From Agrobacterium leguminum (lineage in GTDB: Bacteria > Pseudomonadota > Alphaproteobacteria > Rhizobiales > Rhizobiaceae), in the NCBI RefSeq assembly GCF_015704895.1, contig NZ_JADQWB010000004.1, forward strand, positions 62,001 through 126,000: a stretch of 64,000 nt of DNA, in the 5' to 3' direction. This document shows, piece by piece, positions 33,135 through 41,954 of the stretch; positions within the stretch are counted from its first letter, which is position 1; the number at the start of each line of letters is the position of its first letter. The notes under the pieces were generated by a model. The model had not been told where the DNA came from and ran no database searches. It was given only the letters and a program-made list of their open reading frames with translations. The position numbers and the translations under genes were made by a program.

Positions 33135-34781
33135 TCACGCCAGTACTTTGCGCCCCGCAACGCGGCCGGAAAACAGGCAGCCGCCAAGGAACGTGCCCTC
33201 CAGCGCATTATAGCCATGCATGCCGCCGCCACCGAAACCCGCCACTTCTCCGGCGGCATAAAGGCCCGGCACCGGCGCACCGGCAGCATCCAGCACCCGC
33301 GCTTCAAGATCGGTGTGAAGGCCGCCAAGCGTCTTGCGCGTCAGCACATGCAGGCGCACGGCAATCAACGGTCCCATTGCAGGATCGAGCAGCCGGTGCG
33401 GTTTTGCCGTCCGCATCAGCCGGTCGCCGAGATAACGGCGCGCGCCGTGGATGGCCGTTACCTGCGCATCCTTGCTGAAACCGTTTTCGATTTCGCGGTC
33501 GCGCGCCTCTATCTGCCGGCGGATATGGTCTATATGCAGCCGGTCGTCGCCGCTGATGGCATTCATCGCCGTCACGAGTTCTTCGAGCGTATCCCGAACG
33601 GCGAAATCTTCGCCGCGCTCCATGAAGGCACGCACCGGTCCCGGTGGTTCCTTGCCCAGTCTTTTGAGCAGCAGCCTTATATCCTTGCCGGTCAGATCCG
33701 GATTCTGCTCCGAGCCTGAAAGCGCAAATTCCTTTTTGATGATCGCCTTGGTCAGAATGAACCAGCTATGGCCGCTGCCGCGTTCGCCAAGCATTTTTAG
33801 CGTACCGAGCGTATCGAAACCCGGCATGGCGGGGGCGGCGAGGCGGTTTCCATCCGCATCGCACCACAAGGACGAGGGGCCGGGCAGGATGCGGATACCG
33901 TGACCCGGCCAGATCGGATCGTGGTTCTTCACACCCTCGGTATAATGCCACATGCGGTCACGGTTGATGACGGCTCCACCGGCGGTTTCCGTAATGGCGA
34001 TCATGCGGCCATCCACATGCGCGGGAACACCGCAGACCATGCTGGCAGGAGGCTCGCCCAGCCGTTCCACCGGCCAGTTGCGCCGCACCAGTTCCTGATT
34101 GCCGCCGATACCGCCGGAGCTGACGATGACCGCCGCAGCGGCGAAGTTAAAATCGCCCTGCGTTTCCCGGCTGCTCTCCTGCCCGCGTTGCACGGGGTCG
34201 GGTGCAAGAACAGCGCCTGAAACACCGGTCACCCGACCGTCGGCGATCTCCAGACGATCAACCCGGTGGCGAAAGCGAAAGGTCAGCCGGCCGGTTGCCG
34301 CCATGGCCTTCGCCTTTTTTACGAAAGGTGCAAGTACGCCCGGACCCGTGCCCCAGGTTACATGGAAACGCGGAACGGAATTGCCATGACCGTGGGCAAG
34401 GCTGCCACCGCGCTCGGCCCAGCCGACAACGGGGAACCAGCGCATGCCCATGCGGTGCAGCCATTCGCGTTTCTCACCGGCAGCAAAATCGAGATAGGCC
34501 TCCGCCCAGCGGCGCGGCCAATAATCCTCCGGACGGTCGAAACCGGCCGAACCGAGCCAGTCCTGTCTTGCAAGATCGAGACTGTCTCGCACCCGCATCC
34601 GGCGCTGTTCGGGACTATCGACGAAAAACAGACCGCCCAGCGACCAGAAGGCCTGCCCGCCAAGGTTCTGCTCGCCCTCCTGATCCACGACGCAGACGCT
34701 GAAACCCCGCTCAGCCGCCTCGGTTGCCGCCACCAGCCCGGCAAGCCCCGCACCGACAACGATCACATCATAGCCTTCCAT
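33135..34781 (-). CDS. FAD-binding dehydrogenase (fumarate reductase/KstD-like flavoprotein)
   Basis: 548 aa. N-terminal dinucleotide fold VVGAGLAGLVAATEAAERG (GxGxxG at residues 10-15, acidic end of strand 2 at D34) and C-terminal GLYAAGEVAGFGGGGMHGYNALEGTFLGGCLFSGRVAG, which holds the rest of the FAD. The family includes fumarate reductase flavoprotein subunits and 3-ketosteroid dehydrogenases; members of this length are usually called FAD-binding dehydrogenase. Electron partner and substrate unknown. A palindrome with a direct repeat 30-50 bp upstream (34805-34834) may be its operator. Confidence 0.88.
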   Translation of the reverse strand: MEGYDVIVVGAGLAGLVAATEAAERGFSVCVVDQEGEQNLGGQAFWSLGGLFFVDSPEQRRMRVRDSLDLARQDWLGSAGFDRPEDYWPRRWAEAYLDFAAGEKREWLHRMGMRWFPVVGWAERGGSLAHGHGNSVPRFHVTWGTGPGVLAPFVKKAKAMAATGRLTFRFRHRVDRLEIADGRVTGVSGAVLAPDPVQRGQESSRETQGDFNFAAAAVIVSSGGIGGNQELVRRNWPVERLGEPPASMVCGVPAHVDGRMIAITETAGGAVINRDRMWHYTEGVKNHDPIWPGHGIRILPGPSSLWCDADGNRLAAPAMPGFDTLGTLKMLGERGSGHSWFILTKAIIKKEFALSGSEQNPDLTGKDIRLLLKRLGKEPPGPVRAFMERGEDFAVRDTLEELVTAMNAISGDDRLHIDHIRRQIEARDREIENGFSKDAQVTAIHGARRYLGDRLMRTAKPHRLLDPAMGPLIAVRLHVLTRKTLGGLHTDLEARVLDAAGAPVPGLYAAGEVAGFGGGGMHGYNALEGTFLGGCLFSGRVAGRKVLA

Positions 34782-34804
34782 CAGCCCCTCCCAGATATGA
34801 CGGA

Positions 34805-34834
34805 ATTACTTTTACGCGAACGTAAATTTACTTT
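34805..34834. promoter_or_regulatory. palindrome and direct repeat upstream of FAD dehydrogenase
   Basis: TTTACG-CGAA-CGTAAA (34811-34826) overlaps GTAAATTTAC (34822-34831), and TTACTTT occurs twice in the same orientation (34805-34811 and 34828-34834). Located 24-53 bp before the FAD gene start on the minus strand. A repressor site is likely; no regulator gene is adjacent. Confidence 0.4.
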
Positions 34835-34870
34835 CATCAGAAGGCAACCGCGATGACGCGGTCCGCGATT

Positions 34871-35902
34871 TCAGCGCTCGGTAAGCTTGAGTTCGATACG
34901 ACGGTTCTGCTGCCGTGCTTCCGGCGTATCGCCTTCGGCAATCGGCTGATATTCGCCGAAACCAGCGGCGACCAGCCGATTTGCCGGCACGCCCTTGGAG
35001 ATCAGGAATTTCACCACCGAGGTGGCGCGGGCCGAGGAGAGTTCCCAATTGTCCCGGTAACGCCCGGAACCGGAAAGCTGGACATTATCCGTATGGCCAT
35101 CCACGCGCAGCACCCAGTTGATCTCCGCCGGGATTTCCTTGGCGAGATCGAGCAGCGCGACAGCCAACTTCTCCATCTCCGCCTGCCCTTCCGGGTTGAG
35201 TTCGTTGCCGCCGGAGGGGAAGAGCACTTCGGACTGGAAGACGAACCGGTCGCCGACGATGCGGATGTTTTCGCGGTCCGACAGGATTTCGCGCAGCCGC
35301 CCGAAGAAATCGGAGCGATAACGGTTCAGTTCCTGCACCCGCTGCGCCAGCGCGACATTGAGGCGGCGGCCGAGATCGGCGATCTTGACCTGAGAAGAAG
35401 CATCCTTGGCTTCCGATGCCTGAAGCGCGGCTTCCACCGAGGCGATCTGCGCCCTCAGCGCCGCAATCTGCTGGTTGAGCAATTCGATCTGTGCGGAGGC
35501 GCGGGAATTGGCCTGTTTCTGGTCGTCCAGTTCGCCGGTCAGGCTACCGATCCGGGCATTGGCGCTTGCGTTGTTGCCCGACCCCGCATCAAGAAGCGAC
35601 TGCAGGCGCGAGCGCTCGTTTTCGGATGCGGCAAGGGTGGATTGCAGGCTCGCGAGCGCGTCCTCAATATCCTGCTTGTTGCCTTTTTCCATGGCCAGAA
35701 GTTCGGTCAGTTCGGCAATCTGGCTGTTGAGGCGTGTCAGCACCTCGTCCTTGCCGGTGATTTCCCGCGACAGAACGAATTGCGCCAGCACGAAGACCGT
35801 GAGCAGAAACATGATGGCCATGAGCAGCGTCGAAAGCGCGTCGACGAAACCCGGCCAATAATCCACGCCCCTGTCGCGGCGGCGGTTGCGCGCAAGCGCC
35901 AT
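34871..35902 (-). CDS. OmpA/MotB-like peptidoglycan-binding protein with coiled coil
   Basis: 343 aa. One N-terminal membrane helix (about 18-43, WPGFVDALSTLLMAIMFLLTVFVLA, with an Asp at its start as in MotB/ExbD proton channels), a long coiled coil (about 55-200, with repeats of L/I heptads) and a C-terminal OmpA domain (about 225-343) ending NRRIELKLTER, which binds peptidoglycan. Pairs with the MotA/TolQ-like gene 2 bp upstream (35905-36921). Not next to flagellar genes. Function as an envelope-spanning, proton-driven device is inferred. Confidence 0.85.
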   Translation of the reverse strand: MALARNRRRDRGVDYWPGFVDALSTLLMAIMFLLTVFVLAQFVLSREITGKDEVLTRLNSQIAELTELLAMEKGNKQDIEDALASLQSTLAASENERSRLQSLLDAGSGNNASANARIGSLTGELDDQKQANSRASAQIELLNQQIAALRAQIASVEAALQASEAKDASSQVKIADLGRRLNVALAQRVQELNRYRSDFFGRLREILSDRENIRIVGDRFVFQSEVLFPSGGNELNPEGQAEMEKLAVALLDLAKEIPAEINWVLRVDGHTDNVQLSGSGRYRDNWELSSARATSVVKFLISKGVPANRLVAAGFGEYQPIAEGDTPEARQQNRRIELKLTER

Positions 35903-35904
35903 GG

Positions 35905-36921
35905 CTACTCGCTCCCGTTATCGTGCCGGGTGCGTCCGGAAGATTTCGTGTCGCTGTCGATCCGCGCCGACAGCCGGTCGAGCGTGCGGCGGAGCGATTT
36001 CGATTCTTCCTGCTGCGCTTCGATCCAGTCTCGCAACATCTGCTGTTCGCTGCGCATGTTCTTGACCAGGCCCTGAATGCCTTCGGCAAGGCTGGTCATG
36101 GCAGCAAGCGAACGCTCGGTGCTGACCACCGCGCCGGGTTCGCCCTTGAACTCCCTCGGCCCTTCCGTCGTATCCGTCACCGAGGAAAGCCAGTTTTCGA
36201 GCTGGGTATAAAAACGGTTCTGGGCGCGGCCGGCCTGAAGATCGAGGAAACCGAGAATCAGCGAACCCGAAAGACCGAGCAGCGACGAGGAAAAGGCCGT
36301 TCCCATGCCCGCCAGCGGCGCAGTCAGGCCTGCCTTGAGGGAGCCGAGAATATCGTTGCTGTCGCCGGCGCTCGGATCGAGCGACTGAATGACATTGCTG
36401 ATGGCGCCAATGGTGCCGATCAGGCCCCAGAAGGTGCCGAGCAGGCCGAGAAACACCAGCAGACCGACGAGATAACGCGATGTGTCACGCGTCTCATCAA
36501 GGCGCGTCGCGATGGAATCGAGGATCGTCCTTTGCGTAACGGCAGAGAGCCGGACTTCGCCACGCTTGCCGATCAGCGTGCTCATCGGCGCAAGCAGCTT
36601 GGGCGCACGGCCGACCTTTTCGACGCTGCCGGCAGCACGAAAGGCATTGAACCAACGAACTTCGGAACGCAGGCTCATCGTCTGCGTGAACACCAGAATG
36701 ATGCCGATGGCCAGCACGCCGAGAATGAAGCCGTTGAGCCCCGGATTGGTCATGAAGGCGGTGTGGGCCTGCCGGTAAAGAATGGCCGCCAGAAAGCCCA
36801 CGAGGATCAGAAACAGAACCATCGTCCAGAGAAATGGTGTCGGGCTGGACAGCTTGTGGCTGTATTGCCGTGTGGTCACCGGTTTCTCGACGCCAAGATC
36901 GAGCAGCTCCGAATCCGCCAT
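35905..36921 (-). CDS. MotA/TolQ/ExbB-family proton channel subunit
   Basis: 338 aa from the ATG at 36921. Two membrane helices (about 25-45 and 58-78), then a cytoplasmic region with KRGEVRLSAVTQRTILDSIATRLDE, a further pair of helices around 160-180 (YLVGLLVFLGLLGTFWGLIGTIGAI) and 215-235 (PLAGMGTAFSSSLLGLSGSLILGFLDLQ), and a C-terminal helical tail. The GTFWGL and GMGTAFSSSLLGL segments are the family signature and carry the polar channel residues. Operon partner of the OmpA-like gene 2 bp downstream (35902). Confidence 0.87.
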   Translation of the reverse strand: MADSELLDLGVEKPVTTRQYSHKLSSPTPFLWTMVLFLILVGFLAAILYRQAHTAFMTNPGLNGFILGVLAIGIILVFTQTMSLRSEVRWFNAFRAAGSVEKVGRAPKLLAPMSTLIGKRGEVRLSAVTQRTILDSIATRLDETRDTSRYLVGLLVFLGLLGTFWGLIGTIGAISNVIQSLDPSAGDSNDILGSLKAGLTAPLAGMGTAFSSSLLGLSGSLILGFLDLQAGRAQNRFYTQLENWLSSVTDTTEGPREFKGEPGAVVSTERSLAAMTSLAEGIQGLVKNMRSEQQMLRDWIEAQQEESKSLRRTLDRLSARIDSDTKSSGRTRHDNGSE

Positions 36922-37044
36922 AACGTTCGCATTCCCTCTGGTCAGGTATCCAGCGGAAGCTATTTGAAAATTGCGACGATTTGAAGCGAAAAGCCGGTCT
37001 TTCGTCACAGGCGTTTCACGAAAACAGCCCGGAACCGGATGACG

Positions 37045-37080
37045 GAAAACAAAAACACCCGGCGAATATTCGCCGGGCGC
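37045..37080 (-). terminator. terminator after inositol monophosphatase
   Basis: A perfect 20-bp palindrome (37058-37077, CCCGGCGAAT and its complement) followed on the minus strand by GTGTTTTTGTTTT. Confidence 0.8.
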
Positions 37081-37122
37081 CTAAAACTTGCAGAAAACGG
37101 CAGGTTTTCCGCCGAAAACCAA

Positions 37123-37923
37123 TCAGCGGCCCGGAATGGGACGGTTGGCGACCTCAACGAGCGCCTTGTGGATATATTCGTTGCCGGCAGCCACGGAGCT
37201 GCTGCCGAAGATATCCGTGCCGCCCTTGATGTCGGAGGCGAAACCGCCGGCTTCACGAATCAGCACCAGACCTGCCGCCATGTCCCAGGGCGAAAGATCG
37301 GCTTCCCAGAAACCGTCGAGACGGCCTGCGGCGACATAAGCGAGATCGAGCGAAGCCGCACCCATGCGGCGGATGCCGGCTGCCTCACCCATAACGTGGC
37401 GAAGTTCGACCAGGAACTTGCCGTGATTGCCGCGGCCGAGATGCGGCACGCCGCAGCCGATGACGCAATCGGTCAGCGCCTTGCGCGCAGCGACGCGGAT
37501 GCGGCGATCGTTGAGGAACGCACCGCCGCCGCGCTCGGCGGTGTAGAGTTCGTCGGTGGCCGGATTGAAGATCACGCCGGCGACGACTTCACCGTTACGC
37601 TCGAGCGCGATGGAAACCGCGAAATGCGGAATGCCGTGCAGGAAGTTGGTGGTGCCATCCAGCGGATCGACGATCCAGCGATGTGCGCCGTCCGTGCCTT
37701 TTTCCTCGCCGCCTTCTTCACCCAGGAAGTCGTAGGTCGGGCGGGCCTTCATCAGCTCGTCGCGCACGATCTTCTCGGCTTTCAGGTCCGCCTGCGAGAC
37801 GAAATCGCTCGGTCCCTTGACCGAGACCTGAAGGTTCTGCACTTCACCGAAGTCACGCGACAAAGACTTACCCGCCTTGATGGCGGCCTGAACCATGACA
37901 TTGAGAAGGGCTGAACGGGCCAT
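37123..37923 (-). CDS. suhB: inositol-1-monophosphatase family protein
   Basis: 266 aa from the ATG at 37923. Mg-dependent phosphatase of inositol phosphates and related sugars. Metal-site motifs: GEE at 68-70, DPLDGTTNF (86-94), and DLSPWDMAAG near 212-221, all intact. Length matches the SuhB/IMPase family, which in bacteria is also linked to RNA processing and rRNA maturation. An upstream extension of 20 residues in the open frame is not family-like. Downstream terminator on the same strand. Confidence 0.92.
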   Translation of the reverse strand: MARSALLNVMVQAAIKAGKSLSRDFGEVQNLQVSVKGPSDFVSQADLKAEKIVRDELMKARPTYDFLGEEGGEEKGTDGAHRWIVDPLDGTTNFLHGIPHFAVSIALERNGEVVAGVIFNPATDELYTAERGGGAFLNDRRIRVAARKALTDCVIGCGVPHLGRGNHGKFLVELRHVMGEAAGIRRMGAASLDLAYVAAGRLDGFWEADLSPWDMAAGLVLIREAGGFASDIKGGTDIFGSSSVAAGNEYIHKALVEVANRPIPGR

Positions 37924-38087
37924 CGATGTTGTTTCCTGGAAAGCTTGCGAACCGCCCGGAAGCTCACCGGGCAGGCACGTCATTATTTTCTTGAATTGAA
38001 AGTTTGCGGTTCAAGACCACAAAACGCGCGGAAATTCAAGGCAAAAAGCCCATGGGTCAATGCCAGCGCAGGAAGGCTCCCCTTCCA

Positions 38088-39182
38088 TCACGTCGGGCGG
38101 AAACGATTTGCGGCCTCAATCGCCTTCTTCTGCTGCTCGTCGGTGATGCCGAGATAAAAGTCCTCGAGAGACGGATCCTTCAGCCCGGCGCGGCGGGAAA
38201 GCACATACCATTTGGCCGCTTCGACCGGATCGGGCCGGGTGCCCAGCGCCTGAATGTAAAGATGCGCCACCTTGTTCTGCGCCACGACATTGCCGCGCTG
38301 TGCCGCACCGTAGAGCCAGCGGAAACCCTCATCCAGATTGCGCTCACCGCCGAAACCGTTGACCAGCCAGATGCCGAGATCGACCTGCGCGGTATCGTAT
38401 CCAGCCTTCGCGGCCCGTGTCAGCCAGTCCCGCGCCTTTGCCTTCTTCTCGGCCGGCACATCCTTGAGCGACCAGTAAATCTGCGACACCGCATATTGCG
38501 CATCGGCAATGCCCTGTTCGGCAGATTTCTCATAGAACGGCAAAGCCATCAGCAGGCCCTTGGCGCCGGGATTTTCCGAAACCAGTATCTGGCCCCAGTT
38601 GAACTGGGCAGAGGCGTTGCCGGCTTCCGCCGCACGGCGCATGAAATCGTCAGCTTTCGCCTTGTCGCGGGTGACGAATTTGCCTTCCATCAGGATCAGC
38701 GCGAATTTGAACATGGCGACGGGATCGCCACCCTGAGCCGCCTGCTGGTACCAGAAAGCAGCTGTCTTCTCGTCGCGGGCGATGCCCAGACCACGCGACA
38801 TCATTTCCGCCACCAGCGTCTGGGCGGCTGCATCACCGTTCTGCGCGCGGTTCAGCGCCTTGTCGAGCGCCTGCACATATTCGCCGCGCTGGAAATGCCC
38901 GTAAGCTTCGTCCACCCGGCCCTTGAATTCCTTTTCAGGCGGCAGCGCCGGCAATTCCGCGCCCATGCGCTGATAGACATTCACGCCTGCCGACGGCTGC
39001 AAGTCCTTCTGCTCTTCGGATTGCACCCGGCCCTGACGGGTCGGCTGAGCCTCATTTTCCAGCTGGCGGGAAAGCGCATTGCTTTCGCTCTGCGGCCCGG
39101 ACTGGGCAAAAGCGACACCCACCGGCGCGCCGAAAGCGAGCGCCAGCAGCGAAACGGAAAGGCAGAGGTGAACCGAGCGCAT
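38088..39182 (-). CDS. secreted Sel1-repeat protein
   Basis: 364 aa from the ATG at 39182 (another ATG is 6 bp earlier). Signal peptide 1-26 ending FAQ. The mature part holds about six Sel1/TPR-like helical repeats (about 85-340), each with A-x-W/F-x(2)-A-A-x(2)-G spacing, such as DEKTAAFWYQQAAQGGDPVA and DEGFRWLYGAAQRGNVVA. Such proteins act as scaffolds in the periplasm. It is 14 bp downstream of the thiE-like gene and likely co-transcribed. Related to exopolysaccharide ExoR-like repeats, but I cannot equate it with ExoR. Confidence 0.82.
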   Translation of the reverse strand: MRSVHLCLSVSLLALAFGAPVGVAFAQSGPQSESNALSRQLENEAQPTRQGRVQSEEQKDLQPSAGVNVYQRMGAELPALPPEKEFKGRVDEAYGHFQRGEYVQALDKALNRAQNGDAAAQTLVAEMMSRGLGIARDEKTAAFWYQQAAQGGDPVAMFKFALILMEGKFVTRDKAKADDFMRRAAEAGNASAQFNWGQILVSENPGAKGLLMALPFYEKSAEQGIADAQYAVSQIYWSLKDVPAEKKAKARDWLTRAAKAGYDTAQVDLGIWLVNGFGGERNLDEGFRWLYGAAQRGNVVAQNKVAHLYIQALGTRPDPVEAAKWYVLSRRAGLKDPSLEDFYLGITDEQQKKAIEAANRFRPT

Positions 39183-39196
39183 GATCATCGCCTGTA

Positions 39197-39862
39197 TCAA
39201 CCGTCAAACCGTGGCGCTTTTTCGTCAAGCAGGGCGTTGATTTCAGAAACGGCCTGGGCAGCGCCACTGGCGTTATCGAAAACACCGCTGCGCATCGCCA
39301 CGAACTCCACACCGGTCTCGGCCACTGCAACCACCGAGGAGACATCGGTACCACCCATGACGATGGCCGGGATTTCGATCATCGAGGCCCACCACTCGCC
39401 GAGCGCCAGATTTTTGGGGTGGGCTTCCGGCTTGATGTCGCCTTCGAGCTTTCCGAAAAACACATAATCCGGATTGGCCTCGCCCTGCTCCAGCGCCTTG
39501 TGACGGTCATCCGCATTACCGCCGCCGACGATGAGCTTCGGCGTGAATTTTTCCACGGCCTCGGCAAGCGCCTCGCTATTGCCAACCACATGCAGGCCAT
39601 CCGCCTTCACGCGACCGGCAACGCGGCTGTCGCCGGCGATGAGCGCTGCCGCACCTGCCTTCTGGACAACCGGCACGATCAGCTCGGCGCGTTTCTGGAA
39701 AGCGGCGTCATCCAGACCATATTGCGGAATGATGACGGAAGCGACATCGCCGCCCCGCAATGCGTCTTCCACCTCTGTCGCCTGCTTTTGCGCGTCGTCC
39801 GATTGCGGAACGATCAGGACAAGGCGGCAACGATCTTCAACTAGGGTCATCGGTTCGTCCAT
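39197..39862 (-). CDS. thiE: thiamine phosphate synthase-like protein
   Basis: 221 aa from the ATG at 39862 (ATG 39850 is an alternative; no strong ribosome site). TIM-barrel of the ThiE/TenI family, with CRLVLIVPQ strand 1, VQKAGAAALIAGDSRVAGRVKADGLHVVGN in the substrate-binding region and AIVMGGTDVSSVVAVAETGVEFVAM at the phosphate end. Several conserved ThiE residues of the pyrophosphate site are altered, so it may be a TenI-like or otherwise divergent relative rather than the main thiamine enzyme. Neighbours do not include other thiamine genes. Confidence 0.75.
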   Translation of the reverse strand: MDEPMTLVEDRCRLVLIVPQSDDAQKQATEVEDALRGGDVASVIIPQYGLDDAAFQKRAELIVPVVQKAGAAALIAGDSRVAGRVKADGLHVVGNSEALAEAVEKFTPKLIVGGGNADDRHKALEQGEANPDYVFFGKLEGDIKPEAHPKNLALGEWWASMIEIPAIVMGGTDVSSVVAVAETGVEFVAMRSGVFDNASGAAQAVSEINALLDEKAPRFDG

Positions 39863-39954
39863 TTCAGACAGAAGACGCTTACCGCGCAATCTGCACTCGT
39901 TTTCATATGACAAATCCGATAAACCGGACCGGCGAAAGGATCAACCGTCCATCC

Positions 39955-40719
39955 ATGCTCACCGATTTTCATTTTTATCTCGTCGCCATCCCCGCAGTCG
40001 TGCTCGTCGGCCTTTCCAAGGGCGGGCTGGGCGGCGCTCTCGCCCTGATGGGCGTGCCCTTGATGGCGCTTGCGGTATCGCCCGTGCAGGCGGCGGCCAT
40101 CTTCCTGCCGATCCTGATCGTCATGGATATCGTGGCGCTTTTTGCCTGGCGGCACTACAACCACCGGGAAACGCTCCTCATCATGCTGCCGGGCGCAATC
40201 GCCGGTATCGCGCTCGGCTGGGCGACCTCAAGCCTCATTTCCGCAGACGCCATGCGTCTCGTCGTCGCCTCTGTCACGATCCTGTTCGTGCTGCGTTATT
40301 TCTATGAGAGTTTCAAAAGCCGCAAAGGCCAGGAAATTCCGGCCAAACCGCAAAGACCGGCGGCTGCGACCCTCTGGTCCAGCCTGTCGGGTTATGCGAG
40401 TTTCGTGGCGCATGCGGGGGGGCCGCCCTTCCAGATCTATGTTCTGCCGCTGAAGCTCGATCCAAAGACCTATACCGGCATGAGCGTGCGCTTCTTCGCC
40501 ATCATGAATGCGATCAAGCTCATTCCCTATTTCGCGCTCGGCGCGCTGGACGCCACCAACCTCAAGACATCGGCAAGCCTGCTGCCGGTGGCGATGCTGG
40601 CGACGCTTGCCGGCGCCAGGGTGGTGAAATATCTGAAACCCGCCGTGTTTTACCCACTCATGTATGCCATGGCGCTGATTGCGGCGCTTAAACTGCTGTG
40701 GGACGGACTGCCGTTCTAA
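39955..40719 (+). CDS. sulfite exporter TauE/SafE-family permease
   Basis: 254 aa, about eight membrane helices arranged as two inverted halves. Starts MLTDFHFYLVAIPAVVLVG, contains GLSKGGLGGALALMGVPLMAL (24-45) and a second half copy SFVAHAGGPPFQIYVLPL, typical of TauE/SafE (DUF81). The ATG at 39955 lacks a well-spaced ribosome site; GAAAGGA lies 15 bp upstream, and ATG 39907 is a possible earlier start. Transports an anion such as sulfite or an organic sulfonate or acid; the substrate is not clear. Divergent from thiE by about 90 bp. Confidence 0.88.
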   Translation: MLTDFHFYLVAIPAVVLVGLSKGGLGGALALMGVPLMALAVSPVQAAAIFLPILIVMDIVALFAWRHYNHRETLLIMLPGAIAGIALGWATSSLISADAMRLVVASVTILFVLRYFYESFKSRKGQEIPAKPQRPAAATLWSSLSGYASFVAHAGGPPFQIYVLPLKLDPKTYTGMSVRFFAIMNAIKLIPYFALGALDATNLKTSASLLPVAMLATLAGARVVKYLKPAVFYPLMYAMALIAALKLLWDGLPF

Positions 40720-40727
40720 ATCCGACA

Positions 40728-40815
40728 ATAAAAAAGCTCTGGCAGCAGGTTTTCGCCGCCAGAGCTCGAAAGGCTCAGACCGTCGACCCCTCATTCATCG
40801 AGGGCCGACGGTCTG
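40728..40815 (-). terminator. tandem hairpin terminator after YdcH-like gene
   Basis: Minus strand: first a hairpin CAGACCGTCG/CGACGGTCTG (40806-40815 with 40776-40785), then a 9-bp stem (40758-40766 with 40735-40743) followed by TTTTTT. The second has the intrinsic-terminator form. It lies between the convergent TauE gene and the YdcH gene at 40999. Confidence 0.7.
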
Positions 40816-40822
40816 GCATAAA

Positions 40823-40999
40823 TCAATGTCTTGTCGAGGCCTTGAGCCTCTGCAGTTCATCCTTCAGGCGCAGTTTTCGACGTTTAAGGTCCGCGATCTC
40901 TCTATCGTCAGACGACGGGGAAGCAAGAATACTTTCGAGCTCCTCCTCCAGAGCACCGTGTTTCTTTTCGAGCGATGCAATATGAGCCTGAATGGTCAT
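40823..40999 (-). CDS. YdcH-family protein (DUF465), minus copy
   Basis: 58 aa, ATG at 40999, TGA at 40823-40825. Reads MTIQAHIASLEKKHGALEEE and ends LRLKDELQRLKASTRH: a helical DUF465/YdcH protein with a basic KRRKLRLKDEL segment, about the usual family length. The function of these small proteins is unknown. A second copy, with only the family in common, lies 236 bp away in the opposite direction (41235). Confidence 0.82.
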   Translation of the reverse strand: MTIQAHIASLEKKHGALEEELESILASPSSDDREIADLKRRKLRLKDELQRLKASTRH

Positions 41000-41234
41000 G
41001 CGGCACGTCCTTCCTTTTTGAACCTACCTCCAGCTCTCCATCGCTGGAGTTTCAGGTTTGCGACGACAATGTGACACGGATCGACCGGCTTGTCGAAGGC
41101 GAAATGAAGGCAATAAGTGGGCAATTTGGTCGCAAGGGATAACTTCCCGTTACCGCGATTTGATGATAGAGCCTCCAGAACGGATGACATACGCGCCGGA
41201 CACTCTCCGGCTGGCATAAAATGGGGATGACGAG

Positions 41235-41438
41235 ATGCCCGATCAGGACCAGGCGGACATCAGGCTCACGCTGGCGCGGCTGCGCCAGGAGCATGAGGAT
41301 TATGACGCGGCGATCAACGCGATGATCCAGACCAGCTGCGATGCGCTGAGAATACAGCGCATGAAAAAGAAGAAGCTGGCCGTCAAGGACAAGATGACCC
41401 AGCTCGAAGACCAGGTCATTCCCGATATCATCGCCTGA
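41235..41438 (+). CDS. YdcH-family protein (DUF465), plus copy
   Basis: 67 aa. Helical, with LARLRQEHEDYDAAINAM and RIQRMKKKKLAVKDKMTQLEDQ; the K-rich loop and the LKDEL-like turn match DUF465. Precedes purE by 15 bp, so it may be translated from the same message. Divergent to the other YdcH gene. Function unknown. Confidence 0.82.
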   Translation: MPDQDQADIRLTLARLRQEHEDYDAAINAMIQTSCDALRIQRMKKKKLAVKDKMTQLEDQVIPDIIA

Positions 41439-41453
41439 GCCCGGAGACATTAC

Positions 41454-41950
<497 letters not shown>

Positions 41951-41954
<4 letters not shown>

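Noticed and set aside
34871-36921. Zorya-type (ZorAB) anti-phage defence reading of the MotA-like/OmpA-like pair
   Set aside because: Zorya needs ZorC/ZorD or ZorE effectors beside the pair. Neighbours here are an FAD dehydrogenase and an inositol monophosphatase, so there is no support for a defence system.
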